Source: an uncultured Pseudoteredinibacter sp. (GTDB taxonomy: Bacteria > Pseudomonadota > Gammaproteobacteria > Pseudomonadales > Cellvibrionaceae). From it: DNA of 64,000 bases. Position numbers and translations under genes: made by a program. The stretch spans positions 1 through 64,000 of the forward strand of contig NZ_CANMSS010000010.1 in the NCBI RefSeq assembly GCF_947500695.1, written 5' to 3'. How positions within the stretch are numbered: the first letter of the stretch is position 1; each line of letters begins with the position of its first letter. The notes under the pieces were generated by a model that worked only from the letters and a program-made list of their open reading frames with translations, searched no databases and was not told the origin of the DNA. Positions 50,835 to 60,489 of the stretch are shown here, in pieces.

Positions 50835-53045
50835 CTACATCATGTCTAGGGGATCGACATCCAGGGAGCAGCGAATATGGTTTGGCAACTTGCTCTGATC
50901 CAAGTATTGACCAACTAAGTTCAGTATTTGTTGCATATGGCGGCGGCTTTCGCAGTTAAATTGCAGTTGGTAACGATACATTTGTTTGCGCTTTTCCATT
51001 GGGGCTGCAAATGGGCCTAGGTAGATTTGCTCTGGTGTTGGGGGGGCGTATTGCTCTAGCCATTGACGCATATTTTGCAAAAACGACTCTGCCTGCAAGC
51101 CGTCACGGGCATCACAGTGTAGCAGGGCTAGGTGCCTATAGGGTGGCATGTAGGCCAGTTGTCGCTCCCGCAATATCTGTCGTGCAAACAAGTGATAACC
51201 CTTGTGCAGTAGTGTTTCCAGCAGGGGGTGGTCTTTATTATGGCTTTGGATGATGACTTTGCCGGGCTTTTCAGCGCGCCCAGCTCGCCCAGCTACTTGG
51301 GTAATCAGCTGGCCCATTCTTTCTGGGCCACGAAAGTCGCCGCTGAAAAGACCACCATCGGCATCCACAATGACGACGAGAGTGACATTGGGAAAGTGAT
51401 GGCCCTTGGCTAACATCTGGGTGCCTAACAAAATACAGGGCTGGCCTTGATCGACTTCCTGCAATAGTTCATGCATGGCCTGTTTTTTACGGGTGCTGTC
51501 ACGGTCGATGCGGATGATTTGGGTGTCAGGGAAATGCTCTTGCAGGGTTTCTTCACTGCGTTGAGTGCCATAGCCTTGGCTAATTAATTCGCGGCTAAAG
51601 CAATCTGGGCATTGCTGTGGTTGCGCCATGCTGGCTTCGCAATGATGGCAGCGCATTTGATGCTGGGCTTTGTGCAAAGTCATTCTGGCGCTGCAGTGAC
51701 GACACTCTGCTACCCAGCCACAATTGTGGCAGATTAAGCTAGGGGCGAATCCGCGTCGGTTTAAAAAGACTAAAACTTGATTGCCTGCTGCGAGTGTATT
51801 TGCGATGGAATCTAGGCTGTTTTGGCTGAGGCCACCGATCAAGGTTTTTTGTTTTATGTCTTCAACACTGATGGCCGGTGGTTTGGCGGCACCTGCGCGG
51901 CGAGTAAGCCGTAAATGCTCGTAACGACCCTGTATGGCATTGTGCAAGCTTTCTAAGCTCGGGGTTGCGGTGCCCAACATGATCGGGATATTGGCTTTTT
52001 TCGCTCTAAATATCGCTAGATCTCTGCCTGAATAGCGCACCCCATCTTGTTGCTTGAACGAGAGATCATGCTCTTCGTCAATGATGATAATTCCCGGACG
52101 ATACAGCGGTGTGAAAATTGCTGAGCGGGTGCCAATGATAATGCCGGCTTGACCTGTCTTGGCCATACCCCAGGCTTGCAATCGCTCTTTATCATTAAGG
52201 CCAGAATGGATTGCAACGATGGGGCACTTGAATCGGTTCTGAAAGCGCCCAAGGGTTTGCGGTGTGAGTCCAATTTCAGGGATTAATACCAAGGCTTGGC
52301 GGCCTTCGCGCAGTACTTCGGCGATGGCTTGTAAATACACCTCGGTCTTACCACTGCCTGTCGTCCCTTCGAGCAGGTAGCAGGCAAATTGCTGATAACG
52401 TAACTGCTCCAGAGCCGCCTCTTGCTCCTCGTTTAATGACAATGGAGCTTGTTTTTGCTGATCACCTGCGGCAATGGTAGGGAGCTGCTCGCTTTGCCAG
52501 TTCAGAAGGCCTTTATCCAGCATGGCCTTGACCACGCTATTGCTGATGCAGAGCCTCTTCAAATCGGTTTTATCAAGCTTTCCTTGTTCTTGTAATGCGC
52601 TAAGTAAAGCGGCTTGCTTGCGTGCCTTGCTGAGCCCGCCAACAGGGAGTCCTAAGCCTTCTTGGCTTAACTGAAGGTATTCGTGCTTTGGCAGGCTCAC
52701 TGCCTCGCCTTGGCGGAGGAGTTTTGGCAGGGCCGTGCTATAGGCCTCCCCAATGGGGCATTGATAATAGCTACTGCAAAAAGAGAGTAATTGGCGAATT
52801 TCTTCGGGTACTAGGCTGTCATCATCGAGTGCTGGGCCAGCGTTTTTGAGCTTGGCTAGGGTTTGCTCGCTTTGATGGCTTTGCTCAATGACAACCCCAA
52901 TCAGTTGGCGAGGCCCGAATGGCACTTTTACTCTGGCGCCGATGGGGTAATCTTGGCCCGCTTCGCCAATATAGTCGAAGAGCTTGCGCAGCGGTACGGG
53001 TAGGGCAACCCTAATAATGCGGTGTTGATGGCTTGGGTCTGGCAT
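50835..53045 (-). CDS. priA: Primosomal replication restart helicase PriA
   Basis: A 736-residue superfamily 2 helicase that restarts stalled replication forks. An N-terminal DNA-binding domain opens with RIIRVALPVPLRKLFDYIG. Walker A is GTTGSGKTE (near residue 230) and the DEAH-type box is IIDEEHD (near 325). The zinc-binding cysteines lie in CHNCGWVAECRHCSARMTL and MRCHHCEASMAQ/CPDC (about 440-480). I chose the ATG at 53045 to match the family start; an upstream ATG at 53084 adds 13 residues, and neither has a clear ribosome binding site. It is divergent from rpmE. Confidence 0.95.
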   Translation of the reverse strand: MPDPSHQHRIIRVALPVPLRKLFDYIGEAGQDYPIGARVKVPFGPRQLIGVVIEQSHQSEQTLAKLKNAGPALDDDSLVPEEIRQLLSFCSSYYQCPIGEAYSTALPKLLRQGEAVSLPKHEYLQLSQEGLGLPVGGLSKARKQAALLSALQEQGKLDKTDLKRLCISNSVVKAMLDKGLLNWQSEQLPTIAAGDQQKQAPLSLNEEQEAALEQLRYQQFACYLLEGTTGSGKTEVYLQAIAEVLREGRQALVLIPEIGLTPQTLGRFQNRFKCPIVAIHSGLNDKERLQAWGMAKTGQAGIIIGTRSAIFTPLYRPGIIIIDEEHDLSFKQQDGVRYSGRDLAIFRAKKANIPIMLGTATPSLESLHNAIQGRYEHLRLTRRAGAAKPPAISVEDIKQKTLIGGLSQNSLDSIANTLAAGNQVLVFLNRRGFAPSLICHNCGWVAECRHCSARMTLHKAQHQMRCHHCEASMAQPQQCPDCFSRELISQGYGTQRSEETLQEHFPDTQIIRIDRDSTRKKQAMHELLQEVDQGQPCILLGTQMLAKGHHFPNVTLVVIVDADGGLFSGDFRGPERMGQLITQVAGRAGRAEKPGKVIIQSHNKDHPLLETLLHKGYHLFARQILRERQLAYMPPYRHLALLHCDARDGLQAESFLQNMRQWLEQYAPPTPEQIYLGPFAAPMEKRKQMYRYQLQFNCESRRHMQQILNLVGQYLDQSKLPNHIRCSLDVDPLDMM

Positions 53046-53210
53046 GGCGTTGTTTGGAGTACCCTTGAGTAACGATCTGGACATCGCCGAGCTAGTTCGG
53101 GTGTCTTGCTTGCTGTAGCTGCATTATAAGGAGCAGAGGCCGTTTTATTCCAATCTGAATGGATATTTCCTCTAGGCTAGGCGGATATTGGGCTAAAGCT
53201 TTATTTTTGC

Positions 53211-53238
53211 TTGCGTTCTGGCCTTGTTCTGTTAGTAT
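53211..53238 (+). promoter_or_regulatory. Candidate sigma-70 promoter of rpmE
   Basis: TTGCGT and TAGTAT are 16 bp apart; TG lies just upstream of the second hexamer region. It is a fair match to the -35/-10 pattern, about 110 bp before the rpmE start in the gap between the divergent priA and rpmE genes. Confidence 0.4.
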
Positions 53239-53346
53239 GCGCCGTCTATTTTTTGGCCGCTGCGGCTGGCCTAAAAGCGCTTTATAGGGTTTCCGTGCTT
53301 AGCATTGACTGAGTGGCGGGAACAAGATTAATTAATGAGGCACACT

Positions 53347-53559
53347 ATGAAAGCTGATATCCATCCGAATTACGGTGAGATTACCGCTACTTGTTCTTGC
53401 GGTAACACCATCAAGACTGGCTCTACTTTGGGCAAAGACCTACACTTGGACGTATGTTCAGAGTGTCACCCTTTCTACACTGGTAAGCAGAAAGTTGTTG
53501 ATACCGGTGGTCGTATCGATCGCTTTAAGAAGCGTTTCGGTAGCCGCATCAAGAAGTAA
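53347..53559 (+). CDS. rpmE: Ribosomal protein L31, zinc form
   Basis: A 70-residue 50S ribosomal protein. The sequence MKADIHPNYGEITATCSCGN is typical of L31, with the four zinc cysteines C16, C18, C37 and C40, so it is the zinc-containing (type A) form. TGAGG lies 6 nt before ATG 53347; an ATG 12 bp upstream overlaps that site and is not the start. A strong terminator follows. Confidence 0.97.
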   Translation: MKADIHPNYGEITATCSCGNTIKTGSTLGKDLHLDVCSECHPFYTGKQKVVDTGGRIDRFKKRFGSRIKK

Positions 53560-53598
53560 TTCTTGTAAGCAGCCGGCAGCAAATTTATTTGCTGCAAG

Positions 53599-53631
53599 AA
53601 AAACCCCTTGTGAGATTCACAAGGGGTTTTT
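53599..53631 (+). terminator. Intrinsic terminator of rpmE
   Basis: Perfect 15-bp arms with core CCCCTTGTGA and TCACAAGGGG around a 3-nt loop, followed by a run of T. It lies 40 bp after the rpmE stop. The A-run on the other side would allow action on the opposite strand too, but no gene needs it there. Confidence 0.9.
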
Positions 53632-54043
53632 TTATGCCTTGAAAAACGTTTTCTTGTTTCACCTTATGAGTTTGATGCTCTGCTTTAGGGGTGAGAAAAG
53701 CCCGCTCTCTTATCTGTAAGCTAATGTTTTTTCAGTTATTTTGCGTTTGTCTATTTATCTTCCTGACTAATATTGATTATTGCTCGTTCAAATAATGCGG
53801 CATTTAGGCCAATTTAACCTAGCTATAAGGCTATTTAATGTAATCAATGGTCGCTAACACCGCGATTGTGGTTACAATTGTTATTGATGGCTTTATATGC
53901 TGGGAGTATGCTTCCTAGACCTGTCTGAAAAGCCGTCAGAGCTTCGCGGGAAATAATTACAATATTCAGCAATAGTGAACAGGTGTCATAGTGCACTTGC
54001 CTGTCGCTTTGCAAACACAAACATAGCAATAGTGGTTGGGACC
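53632..54043. other. Intergenic region between rpmE and maeB
   Basis: About 410 bp, AT-rich, with no convincing open frame, repeat or RNA structure. TACAAT at 53958-53963 could be a -10 element for maeB but has no good -35 partner. The promoter of maeB must lie here. Confidence 0.4.
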
Positions 54044-55309
54044 ATGTCAAACGATTTGAAAAAAGCGGCGCTGGATTATCACGCCTTCCCCCGTCCCGGA
54101 AAGCTCAGTATCGAATTGAGTACTTCGGCGGAAACCCAAGAAGATCTTTCATTGGCTTATAGCCCAGGTGTGGCTGAGCCAGTTCGCGAAATTGCCAAAG
54201 ATGCAGAGAATGCTTTTAAGTACACCTTAAAAGGTAATCTGGTCGCGGTTATCACTGATGGTAGCGCCATTTTAGGCTTGGGTAATTTAGGTCCATTGGC
54301 GAGTAAGCCGGTAATGGAAGGCAAAAGTCTACTGTTTAAGCGTTTCGCCGGTATTGATTCGGTAGATGTTGAAGTCGACGCAGAATCACCCGAAGCCTTT
54401 ATTGATACGGTTGAGCGGATCGCCAATACCTATGGCGGTATTAACCTAGAGGATATTAAAGCGCCAGAATGCTTTGTGATTGAGAAAACCTTGATCGAGC
54501 GTTGTCAGGTGCCAATTTTCCATGATGACCAGCATGGTACCGCGATTGTTACTGTGGCCGGCATGATGAACGCTTTGGAGATTCAAGGTAAAACTATTTC
54601 TGAGGCCAAAATTGTTTGTTTGGGTGCCGGTGCTGCGGCACAGGCCTGCTGCAAACTAATGATTAGCGCGGGTGCTCAGCCTGAAAATATCACCATGCTG
54701 GACAGTAAGGGTGTTATTTACGCAGGCCGCGATCACCTAAACGAATACAAAGAAGTTTTTGCTCATGAAACTGATGCAAGAACTTTAGATGATGCTATTG
54801 AGGGTGCTGATGCATTCTTGGGGGTGTCAGGACCAAACCTATTGTCTGCGGATCAGTTGAAATCGATGGCTGCTAATCCAGTGGTTTTTGCTTGCTCCAA
54901 CCCAGATCCTGAGATTGATCCGAAGTTGGCGAATGCTGCTCGTGATGATTTGATTATGGCCACAGGTCGCTCGGATTATCCGAACCAGGTAAACAATGTT
55001 TTGTGTTTCCCGTTCTTGTTCCGTGGCACCTTAGATGTACGCGCCAAGGAAATTAATGAGGAAATGAAGCTTGCTGCTGTCGAGGCTATTCGCGAATTGG
55101 CGAAGCAGTCGGTGCCAGAGGAAGTGTCTGCTGCTTATGGCGGCGCAGAATTAAGCTTTGGCCGAGAGTATATTTTGCCTAAGCCAACCGATGAGCGTTT
55201 GTTGGGCGCGGTAGCTGCTGCAGTTGCCCAAGCTGCGGTTGATACTGGTGTGGCTCGCTTGCCTTACCCTTCACATTACCCGCTTAGATCGATGGCTGAT
55301 ATTAAGTAA
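54044..55309 (+). CDS. maeB: Malic enzyme (malate dehydrogenase, oxaloacetate-decarboxylating)
   Basis: A 421-residue cytoplasmic enzyme that converts malate to pyruvate and CO2 with reduction of NAD(P). The N-terminal part has YHAFPRPGKLSIELS and LAYSPGVAEPVREIA; the metal/malate site is in FHDDQHGTAIVTVAG (near residue 163), and the nucleotide fold starts IVCLGAGAAAQACC (near 198). It is the short form, without the phosphotransacetylase-like domain of E. coli MaeB. I chose ATG 54044, where family homology begins; a longer frame has no ribosome binding site. It ends at a bidirectional terminator. Confidence 0.93.
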   Translation: MSNDLKKAALDYHAFPRPGKLSIELSTSAETQEDLSLAYSPGVAEPVREIAKDAENAFKYTLKGNLVAVITDGSAILGLGNLGPLASKPVMEGKSLLFKRFAGIDSVDVEVDAESPEAFIDTVERIANTYGGINLEDIKAPECFVIEKTLIERCQVPIFHDDQHGTAIVTVAGMMNALEIQGKTISEAKIVCLGAGAAAQACCKLMISAGAQPENITMLDSKGVIYAGRDHLNEYKEVFAHETDARTLDDAIEGADAFLGVSGPNLLSADQLKSMAANPVVFACSNPDPEIDPKLANAARDDLIMATGRSDYPNQVNNVLCFPFLFRGTLDVRAKEINEEMKLAAVEAIRELAKQSVPEEVSAAYGGAELSFGREYILPKPTDERLLGAVAAAVAQAAVDTGVARLPYPSHYPLRSMADIK

Positions 55310-55370
55310 GCCTATGCTTTGGTAGTCGTTTTTCGTGGCTACTTGTAATTGGCTGCTCTAAAAAGTAAAA

Positions 55371-55412
55371 AGCCCGACAAGATAAGTAGTGCTTATCTTG
55401 TCGGGCTTTTTT
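55371..55412. terminator. Bidirectional terminator between maeB and mrcA
   Basis: Perfect 16-bp arms AGCCCGACAAGATAAG and its inverse around a 5-nt loop, with five A on the left and six T on the right. It lies between two convergent genes and can stop both transcripts. Confidence 0.92.
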
Positions 55413-55426
55413 GTTTTTACTGTCTC

Positions 55427-58084
55427 TTAAAACAATTCTTCTGGCAGCGCCTCATCGCTCTCACTGCTACCAATACTTTCTTGACGCAAAAGTTCTGGAG
55501 CATTTTCTGTCCTAAAGCTTTCGTATATAGCGCCAATGGTATTGATGTTAGCTCGCTCACCTGTTTTGGGGTCGATGCGTACGGTGATAATCCCTTCGGG
55601 TTGCGGGCGCTTGCTCTCCGCTACATCTTTAAGGGCGGTACGCATGTAATCAATCCAAATGGGTAGTGCGGCCGAGCCGCCGTATTCGCGGCGTCCTAAC
55701 ATCAGGTTTTGATCGAAGCCGAGCCAAGTTGTTACTGCTAATTCGCTGTTGTAGCCAGAGAACCAAGCATCGCGAGGGCCGTTTGTGGTTCCTGTTTTAC
55801 CGGCTAGGTCATTGCGCCCTAAGCTTTTGGCGGCAGTGCCGGTGCCTTTACGGATGACATCTTGCAGCATAGAGTTTATTAGATAAGCAACCTGAGGGCT
55901 AAGCACTCTTTCGGCTGGATTGGCTGGCGCTACAAATGCAGGCTCGGTATTGGTTTCTGCACTTTCTTCTGTAGCGGGTATGTTTTCTCCGAGAGCGGCC
56001 AGTTCAGAGGCAAGCTCGGCGGCAAGTTCAGCATCCAATAGATTGTTGTTTGTGGCTGCTGAGTTGGCTTCGTTTTTGTCGGTGGTTTCGTCTTGAGTCT
56101 TAGCTTGTTCGCTGCTTTGGGCTGCTAAAGTTTCGCCATCAGAGTCCGTTTCTGATTGGGCAAGCTCTAGATCGTCCTCGACCAAAGTCATTTGTTCACA
56201 TTGGGGGCAGGCCGTTGCAGGGTTGGCTTGGTAAATAACTTCGTCATTCACATCAACCATGCTGATCAATAAGTAGGGTTCAACTTTGAAGCCGCCATTG
56301 GCGAATACCGCATAACCGGTAGCAATTTCTAATGGGGTAAGCGCATAACTACCGAGAGCTAATGAAAGGTCTTTGGGTAATAGCGCTGGCTCAAAACCAA
56401 ATCGGTCCATGCCTTTGATTGCATTGCGAATACCAATATTGCGTAAAACTCGGATAGAAACTAGATTGCGCGAGCGGTATAGAGCTTGTCGCAATCGAGT
56501 CGGTCCGTAGAATTTGCCACCATCATTTTCGGGGCGCCAGGTGCTTTCAAGATTGGCGTCTTCAAATACGATAGGTGCATCGTTAATAATGCTGGCGGGC
56601 GTCATGCCATGCTCTAGTGCGGTGGTATACACAAATGGCTTGAAGTTTGAGCCAGGCTGGCGCTTGGCTTGGGTGACGCGGTTAAAGTGGCTTTGTGCGA
56701 AGTCGAAACCACCAACCATAGAAATAATGGCTCCGTCTTTGGGGTTCAAAGCGATAAGCGCGGCTTGAGCTTTTGGCACTTGGCTAAAGCGCCAATTACC
56801 TTCGGCTTCCGGGCGTAGGCGAACAACATCTCCGACAGCGACAATATTGGTCGCGAGCTTAGGCCTCGGGCCGCGAGCATTTTCTGTTTTAAAAGCTCTT
56901 GCTTGGCGCAGTCCTTGCTCCCACTCAATATCAACAATGTCGCCATTGGCTAGCAAAGCTCTAATCTGTTGCTCGAAAACTTGCACCACCACGGCTGGCT
57001 CTAGGCCTCCGTAGCGGCTTAGGTTTTCAAGGGCGTCTTGCCATGCGGCTAGGTCTAGATTATTGAAATCTGTAACATCAGTGACACTTGGGTCGATAAA
57101 GCTGGCTGGCCAGTGTTGCTCTGGGCCGCGAAAACCTTTGCGTTGATCGTAGGCAATAAGTCCGTCGATCACGGCTTGTTGGGCGCGTTCTTGTAGCTTG
57201 CTATTGATAGTGGTGTAAACCTTGAGGCCATCAGTGTAGGCGCCATTACCGTATATATCGATTGCTTGGCGGCGGGCCATTTCGGCGACATAGGGGGCGT
57301 GATAATCAACCTTGATGCCATGCACACTGGCCGTTACTGGCTCATTGATGGTGGCGTCATAGAGGTTTTGGTCGATATAGCCTAATGACAGCATGCGACC
57401 AAGAATCCAATTGCGGCGAATTAGCGCCCGTTCTGGGTTGGCAATTGGGTTAAATGTGGATGGCGCTTTAGGTAATCCTGCAATCATTGCTAATTGAGCT
57501 AAACTTAATTCACTCAAGGGTTTACCATAGTAAACTTCAGCCGCTGCATTAATACCGTAGGCGCGGTTGCCTAAAAAGATAACATTGACGTAAAGCTCTA
57601 GAATCTCTTCTTTGCTGAGTTCACGCTCAATTTGCAAGGCCAGCAAGATTTCATTGAATTTACGGGCAAAGGTTTGTTGGCGAGTTAGGAAGAAGTTGCG
57701 GGCCACCTGCATAGTGATGGTGCTGCCACCCGATTGAATGTGGCCGGAGCTGACAATTTGTGAAGCCGCGCGGAGTAGTCCGCGAATTGAGACACCATTG
57801 TGGGAATAAAATTGGTCGTCTTCTGCAGCTAACAGGGCTTTAGTGTATAGCTCTGGTATATCTGGGTGTCGGATGGGGGTACGGCGCTTTTCGCCAAATT
57901 CTCCGATTAGTAAACCATCGCTGGAATAAACCCTCAGCGGAGTTTGTAGTTTTACGTGCCGAAGACTCTCAACTGAGGGCAATTTCGGGCTTAAATACAG
58001 GTAAAACGCGGCTAGTCCTGCAATAATGGCACCGCTGCCACATACGGCTAGCCAGAAGGTAAGGCGGAAGAGAGAATTTCGCAT
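55427..58084 (-). CDS. mrcA: Penicillin-binding protein 1A
   Basis: An 885-residue bifunctional peptidoglycan glycosyltransferase and transpeptidase anchored in the inner membrane by one helix (about residues 6-32). The glycosyltransferase motif EDDQFYSHNG lies near residue 85. The transpeptidase has the active serine in GSNFK (near 478), SRN (near 537) and KTGTTNG (near 761). Between SRN and KTG there is an insert of about 95 residues (about 630-722), very rich in E, A, S, T and Q. I chose ATG 58084; an in-frame ATG 51 bp upstream gives a poor N terminus. It is divergent from pilM, as in relatives. Confidence 0.95.
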   Translation of the reverse strand: MRNSLFRLTFWLAVCGSGAIIAGLAAFYLYLSPKLPSVESLRHVKLQTPLRVYSSDGLLIGEFGEKRRTPIRHPDIPELYTKALLAAEDDQFYSHNGVSIRGLLRAASQIVSSGHIQSGGSTITMQVARNFFLTRQQTFARKFNEILLALQIERELSKEEILELYVNVIFLGNRAYGINAAAEVYYGKPLSELSLAQLAMIAGLPKAPSTFNPIANPERALIRRNWILGRMLSLGYIDQNLYDATINEPVTASVHGIKVDYHAPYVAEMARRQAIDIYGNGAYTDGLKVYTTINSKLQERAQQAVIDGLIAYDQRKGFRGPEQHWPASFIDPSVTDVTDFNNLDLAAWQDALENLSRYGGLEPAVVVQVFEQQIRALLANGDIVDIEWEQGLRQARAFKTENARGPRPKLATNIVAVGDVVRLRPEAEGNWRFSQVPKAQAALIALNPKDGAIISMVGGFDFAQSHFNRVTQAKRQPGSNFKPFVYTTALEHGMTPASIINDAPIVFEDANLESTWRPENDGGKFYGPTRLRQALYRSRNLVSIRVLRNIGIRNAIKGMDRFGFEPALLPKDLSLALGSYALTPLEIATGYAVFANGGFKVEPYLLISMVDVNDEVIYQANPATACPQCEQMTLVEDDLELAQSETDSDGETLAAQSSEQAKTQDETTDKNEANSAATNNNLLDAELAAELASELAALGENIPATEESAETNTEPAFVAPANPAERVLSPQVAYLINSMLQDVIRKGTGTAAKSLGRNDLAGKTGTTNGPRDAWFSGYNSELAVTTWLGFDQNLMLGRREYGGSAALPIWIDYMRTALKDVAESKRPQPEGIITVRIDPKTGERANINTIGAIYESFRTENAPELLRQESIGSSESDEALPEELF

Positions 58085-58174
58085 GTATTTAATTCTTAAA
58101 CGGTAATAGTCGGCAATTTGCCAAGAAAGGGGCATTATAAGTGCTTTTTAAGCCATTACCTATGACAAAGGTTG

Positions 58175-58202
58175 TTGCAGCACACAGTTCAAGTGCTATA
58201 AC
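58175..58202 (+). promoter_or_regulatory. Candidate sigma-70 promoter of pilM
   Basis: TATAAC (58197-58202) is a good -10 match; TTGCAG (58175-58180) is a partial -35 element 16 bp upstream. It lies 38 bp before the pilM start in the gap of about 155 bp to divergent mrcA. Confidence 0.4.
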
Positions 58203-58239
58203 ATGATTATCTCATAAGTCACGGATATTGATTGAAAAA

Positions 58240-59307
58240 ATGGGCATTCTGGGATTCTTGGAGTCCAAGGCCAAGCCACTCATTGGTCTGGATATAAGCT
58301 CCACCGCTGTGAAATTGCTGGAATTTAGCCGGCAAGGGGACAGTTATCGCGTGGAAAGCTACGCCGTGAAAGCCTTGCCGCCTGGCTCGGTGGTGGAAAA
58401 AAACATCAATGATCCTGATGGGGTTGCCGATGCGGTTAGGGCCGTGGTACAGCAATCCAAGAGCAAAGAGAAGCTCGCCGCAGTGGCGGTTGCGGGGTCT
58501 GCGGTAATCACTAAGGTTATCGAAATGCCCTCCGGGCTGTCTGAGGATGCCTTAGAAACTCAAATCTCCCTAGAAGCCGATCAATATATTCCTTACCCGC
58601 TTGAAGAAGTATCCATCGATTTTGAAGTGCAAGGGGTGTCTAAGAGCAACCCTGAGCAGATGGAAGTTTTACTGGCGGCCTGTCGACGCGAAAATGTTGA
58701 TTTGCGTGTCGATGTATTAGAAAAAGCAGATTTGACCGCCAAGGTGGTCGATGTTGAAGCCTATACCATGGAGCGCGCCTTCTCTTTGATTGCGGAGCAG
58801 CTTGAGCATCAGGATGGCCAGGTTGTGGCAATGGTTGATATCGGTGCCACCATGACGACCCTCAGTGTGCTGGTGGATGGTAAAACTGTTTATACCCGTG
58901 AGCAGTTATTTGGCGGTAAGCAACAAACCGAAGAAATTCAACGCCGCTATGGTCTATCCGCAGAAGAAGCGGGCCTTGCTAAAAAGCAGGGTGGCCTGCC
59001 TGATGACTATGAATCTGAAGTGCTTGAGCCATTTAAGGATGCCGTCGTTCAACAGGTAACTCGCTCTTTGCAGTTTTTCTTCTCTTCAAGCCAATATAAC
59101 GATGTTGACCTGATTGTTTTAGCGGGTGGTGTTGCAGCGCTTGAAGGCTTAGGTGATTTAATCGAAGAGAAAATTGGCACCATGACCATGGTAGCAAACC
59201 CATTTGCCAATATGTCGGTATCGCCGCGAGTGAATGCGACGGCCCTAGCCAATGATGCGCCTGCATTGATGATTGCAGCAGGCTTGGCGATGAGGGAGTA
59301 CGATTAA
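58240..59307 (+). CDS. pilM: Type IV pilus assembly protein PilM
   Basis: A 355-residue cytoplasmic actin-like ATPase of the pilus alignment complex. IGLDISSTAVKLLEFSR near the N terminus is the phosphate-1 loop, MVDIGATMTTLSVLVDG (near 195) is the second loop, and VLAGGVAALEGLGD (near 292) is the adenosine motif. It binds the N-terminal tail of PilN. ATG 58240 was chosen over a TTG at 58228 because family homology starts there. It heads pilMNOPQ and shares one base with pilN. Confidence 0.95.
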   Translation: MGILGFLESKAKPLIGLDISSTAVKLLEFSRQGDSYRVESYAVKALPPGSVVEKNINDPDGVADAVRAVVQQSKSKEKLAAVAVAGSAVITKVIEMPSGLSEDALETQISLEADQYIPYPLEEVSIDFEVQGVSKSNPEQMEVLLAACRRENVDLRVDVLEKADLTAKVVDVEAYTMERAFSLIAEQLEHQDGQVVAMVDIGATMTTLSVLVDGKTVYTREQLFGGKQQTEEIQRRYGLSAEEAGLAKKQGGLPDDYESEVLEPFKDAVVQQVTRSLQFFFSSSQYNDVDLIVLAGGVAALEGLGDLIEEKIGTMTMVANPFANMSVSPRVNATALANDAPALMIAAGLAMREYD

Positions 59308-59876
59308 TGGCTAATATTAACTTACTACCTTGGCGCGACGAATACCGAGCGCGGCGCAAGCAAGAATATTTAACTATTTTAACTGGGGTGATCGTTATTG
59401 CCGCAGCTTTAGCCTATTTGTGGGTCTCATCAGTGCAGGCAGACATTGATGCGCAGAATCAGCGCAATAAGATGTTGAATGATGAGATTGCTATCTTGCA
59501 AAGCAAGGTATCGGAGATTAAAGAGCTTAAGAAACGTCGCTCAGAGTTGCTAGAGCGTATGCGAGTTATTCAAGAGTTGCAGGGGCTGCGCCCAGTCATT
59601 GTGCGAGCTTTTGATGAGTTTGTTCGTATGGTGCCTGATGGTATTTACATTATCAGCATGAAGCGAAACGGCAATACCATCAGCATGGAAGGTGTGACTG
59701 AATCTAATAATCGCGTTTCAACCTTTATGCGAAATCTTGAAAGTTCAGCTTGGTTTCAGGACCCTAATTTAAACTCGGTAACCACTAAGCCTAATCTTGG
59801 TGAGCAAGCCAGTGAGTTTAGTATGACGGTCAAGGCTGCCATACCAAAGAAAGATGAATCGGAGGGCGGGAAATAA
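59307..59876 (+). CDS. pilN: Type IV pilus assembly protein PilN
   Basis: A 189-residue bitopic inner-membrane protein. The conserved N terminus MANINLLPWRDEYRARRK is the PilM-binding motif. A helix (about 23-42) and a coiled coil (about 45-85) follow, then a ferredoxin-like periplasmic domain. It pairs with PilO. It overlaps pilM and pilO by one base each. Confidence 0.95.
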   Translation: MANINLLPWRDEYRARRKQEYLTILTGVIVIAAALAYLWVSSVQADIDAQNQRNKMLNDEIAILQSKVSEIKELKKRRSELLERMRVIQELQGLRPVIVRAFDEFVRMVPDGIYIISMKRNGNTISMEGVTESNNRVSTFMRNLESSAWFQDPNLNSVTTKPNLGEQASEFSMTVKAAIPKKDESEGGK

Positions 59877-60487
59877 TGTCTGGCATGTCCGATTTTATGG
59901 AGCAGCTGCAGAGCTTTGATCTTGCAGAACTGGATTTTGAGAGGATAGGTGTTTGGCCTCTAGCAGGGCGGATTATCGTAGCGTTAATCGCCGTTTCGAT
60001 TGTTTTTGGCGTGACTTATTATGCTTTTATTAGCGATCTAAAGATAAGTCTCGAAAATCAGGTTTCCGAAGAGGCTAACCTAAAGGCTAATTTTGAGCGT
60101 AAGGCGTTTGAATCGGCCAACTTGGTGGCCTATCGCAAGCAGATGCAGGAAATGGAAGATTCATTCGGCGCTTTGCTTAAGCAGTTACCCAGTGATACTG
60201 AGGTTCCGGGTCTGTTGGAGGATATCGATGAAAAGGGCAGTGAGAGCGGCTTAACCATATCCAGTATTGAACTTCAGAAAGAAAAGTCTGAAGAGTTTTA
60301 CGTAGAGTTGCCAATCTCCATTACGGTAAGTGGTGGTTATCACGATCTTGGTGGTTTTGTGAGTGGCGTAGCGGGGATGCCTCGAATTGTAACCCTGCAT
60401 GATTACGATATTACCAGTGGCGAGCGTGGCGAGCTGACGATGAATATTATTGCCAAAACCTACCGCTATAAGAGTCAGGACGATTAA
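59876..60487 (+). CDS. pilO: Type IV pilus assembly protein PilO
   Basis: A 203-residue inner-membrane protein: a short cytoplasmic part, one helix (about 29-52, IIVALIAVSIVFGVTYYAF), a coiled coil (about 58-100) and a periplasmic ferredoxin-like domain (TVSGGYHDLGGFVSGVAGMPRIVTLHDYDI). It forms the PilN-PilO heterodimer in the alignment complex. The start overlaps the pilN stop as TAATG. Confidence 0.95.
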   Translation: MSGMSDFMEQLQSFDLAELDFERIGVWPLAGRIIVALIAVSIVFGVTYYAFISDLKISLENQVSEEANLKANFERKAFESANLVAYRKQMQEMEDSFGALLKQLPSDTEVPGLLEDIDEKGSESGLTISSIELQKEKSEEFYVELPISITVSGGYHDLGGFVSGVAGMPRIVTLHDYDITSGERGELTMNIIAKTYRYKSQDD

Positions 60488-60489
60488 GC

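Noticed and set aside
53375..53719. Plus-strand open frame of 114 codons overlapping rpmE and its terminator
   Set aside because: It is out of frame with rpmE and reads straight through a strong terminator hairpin.
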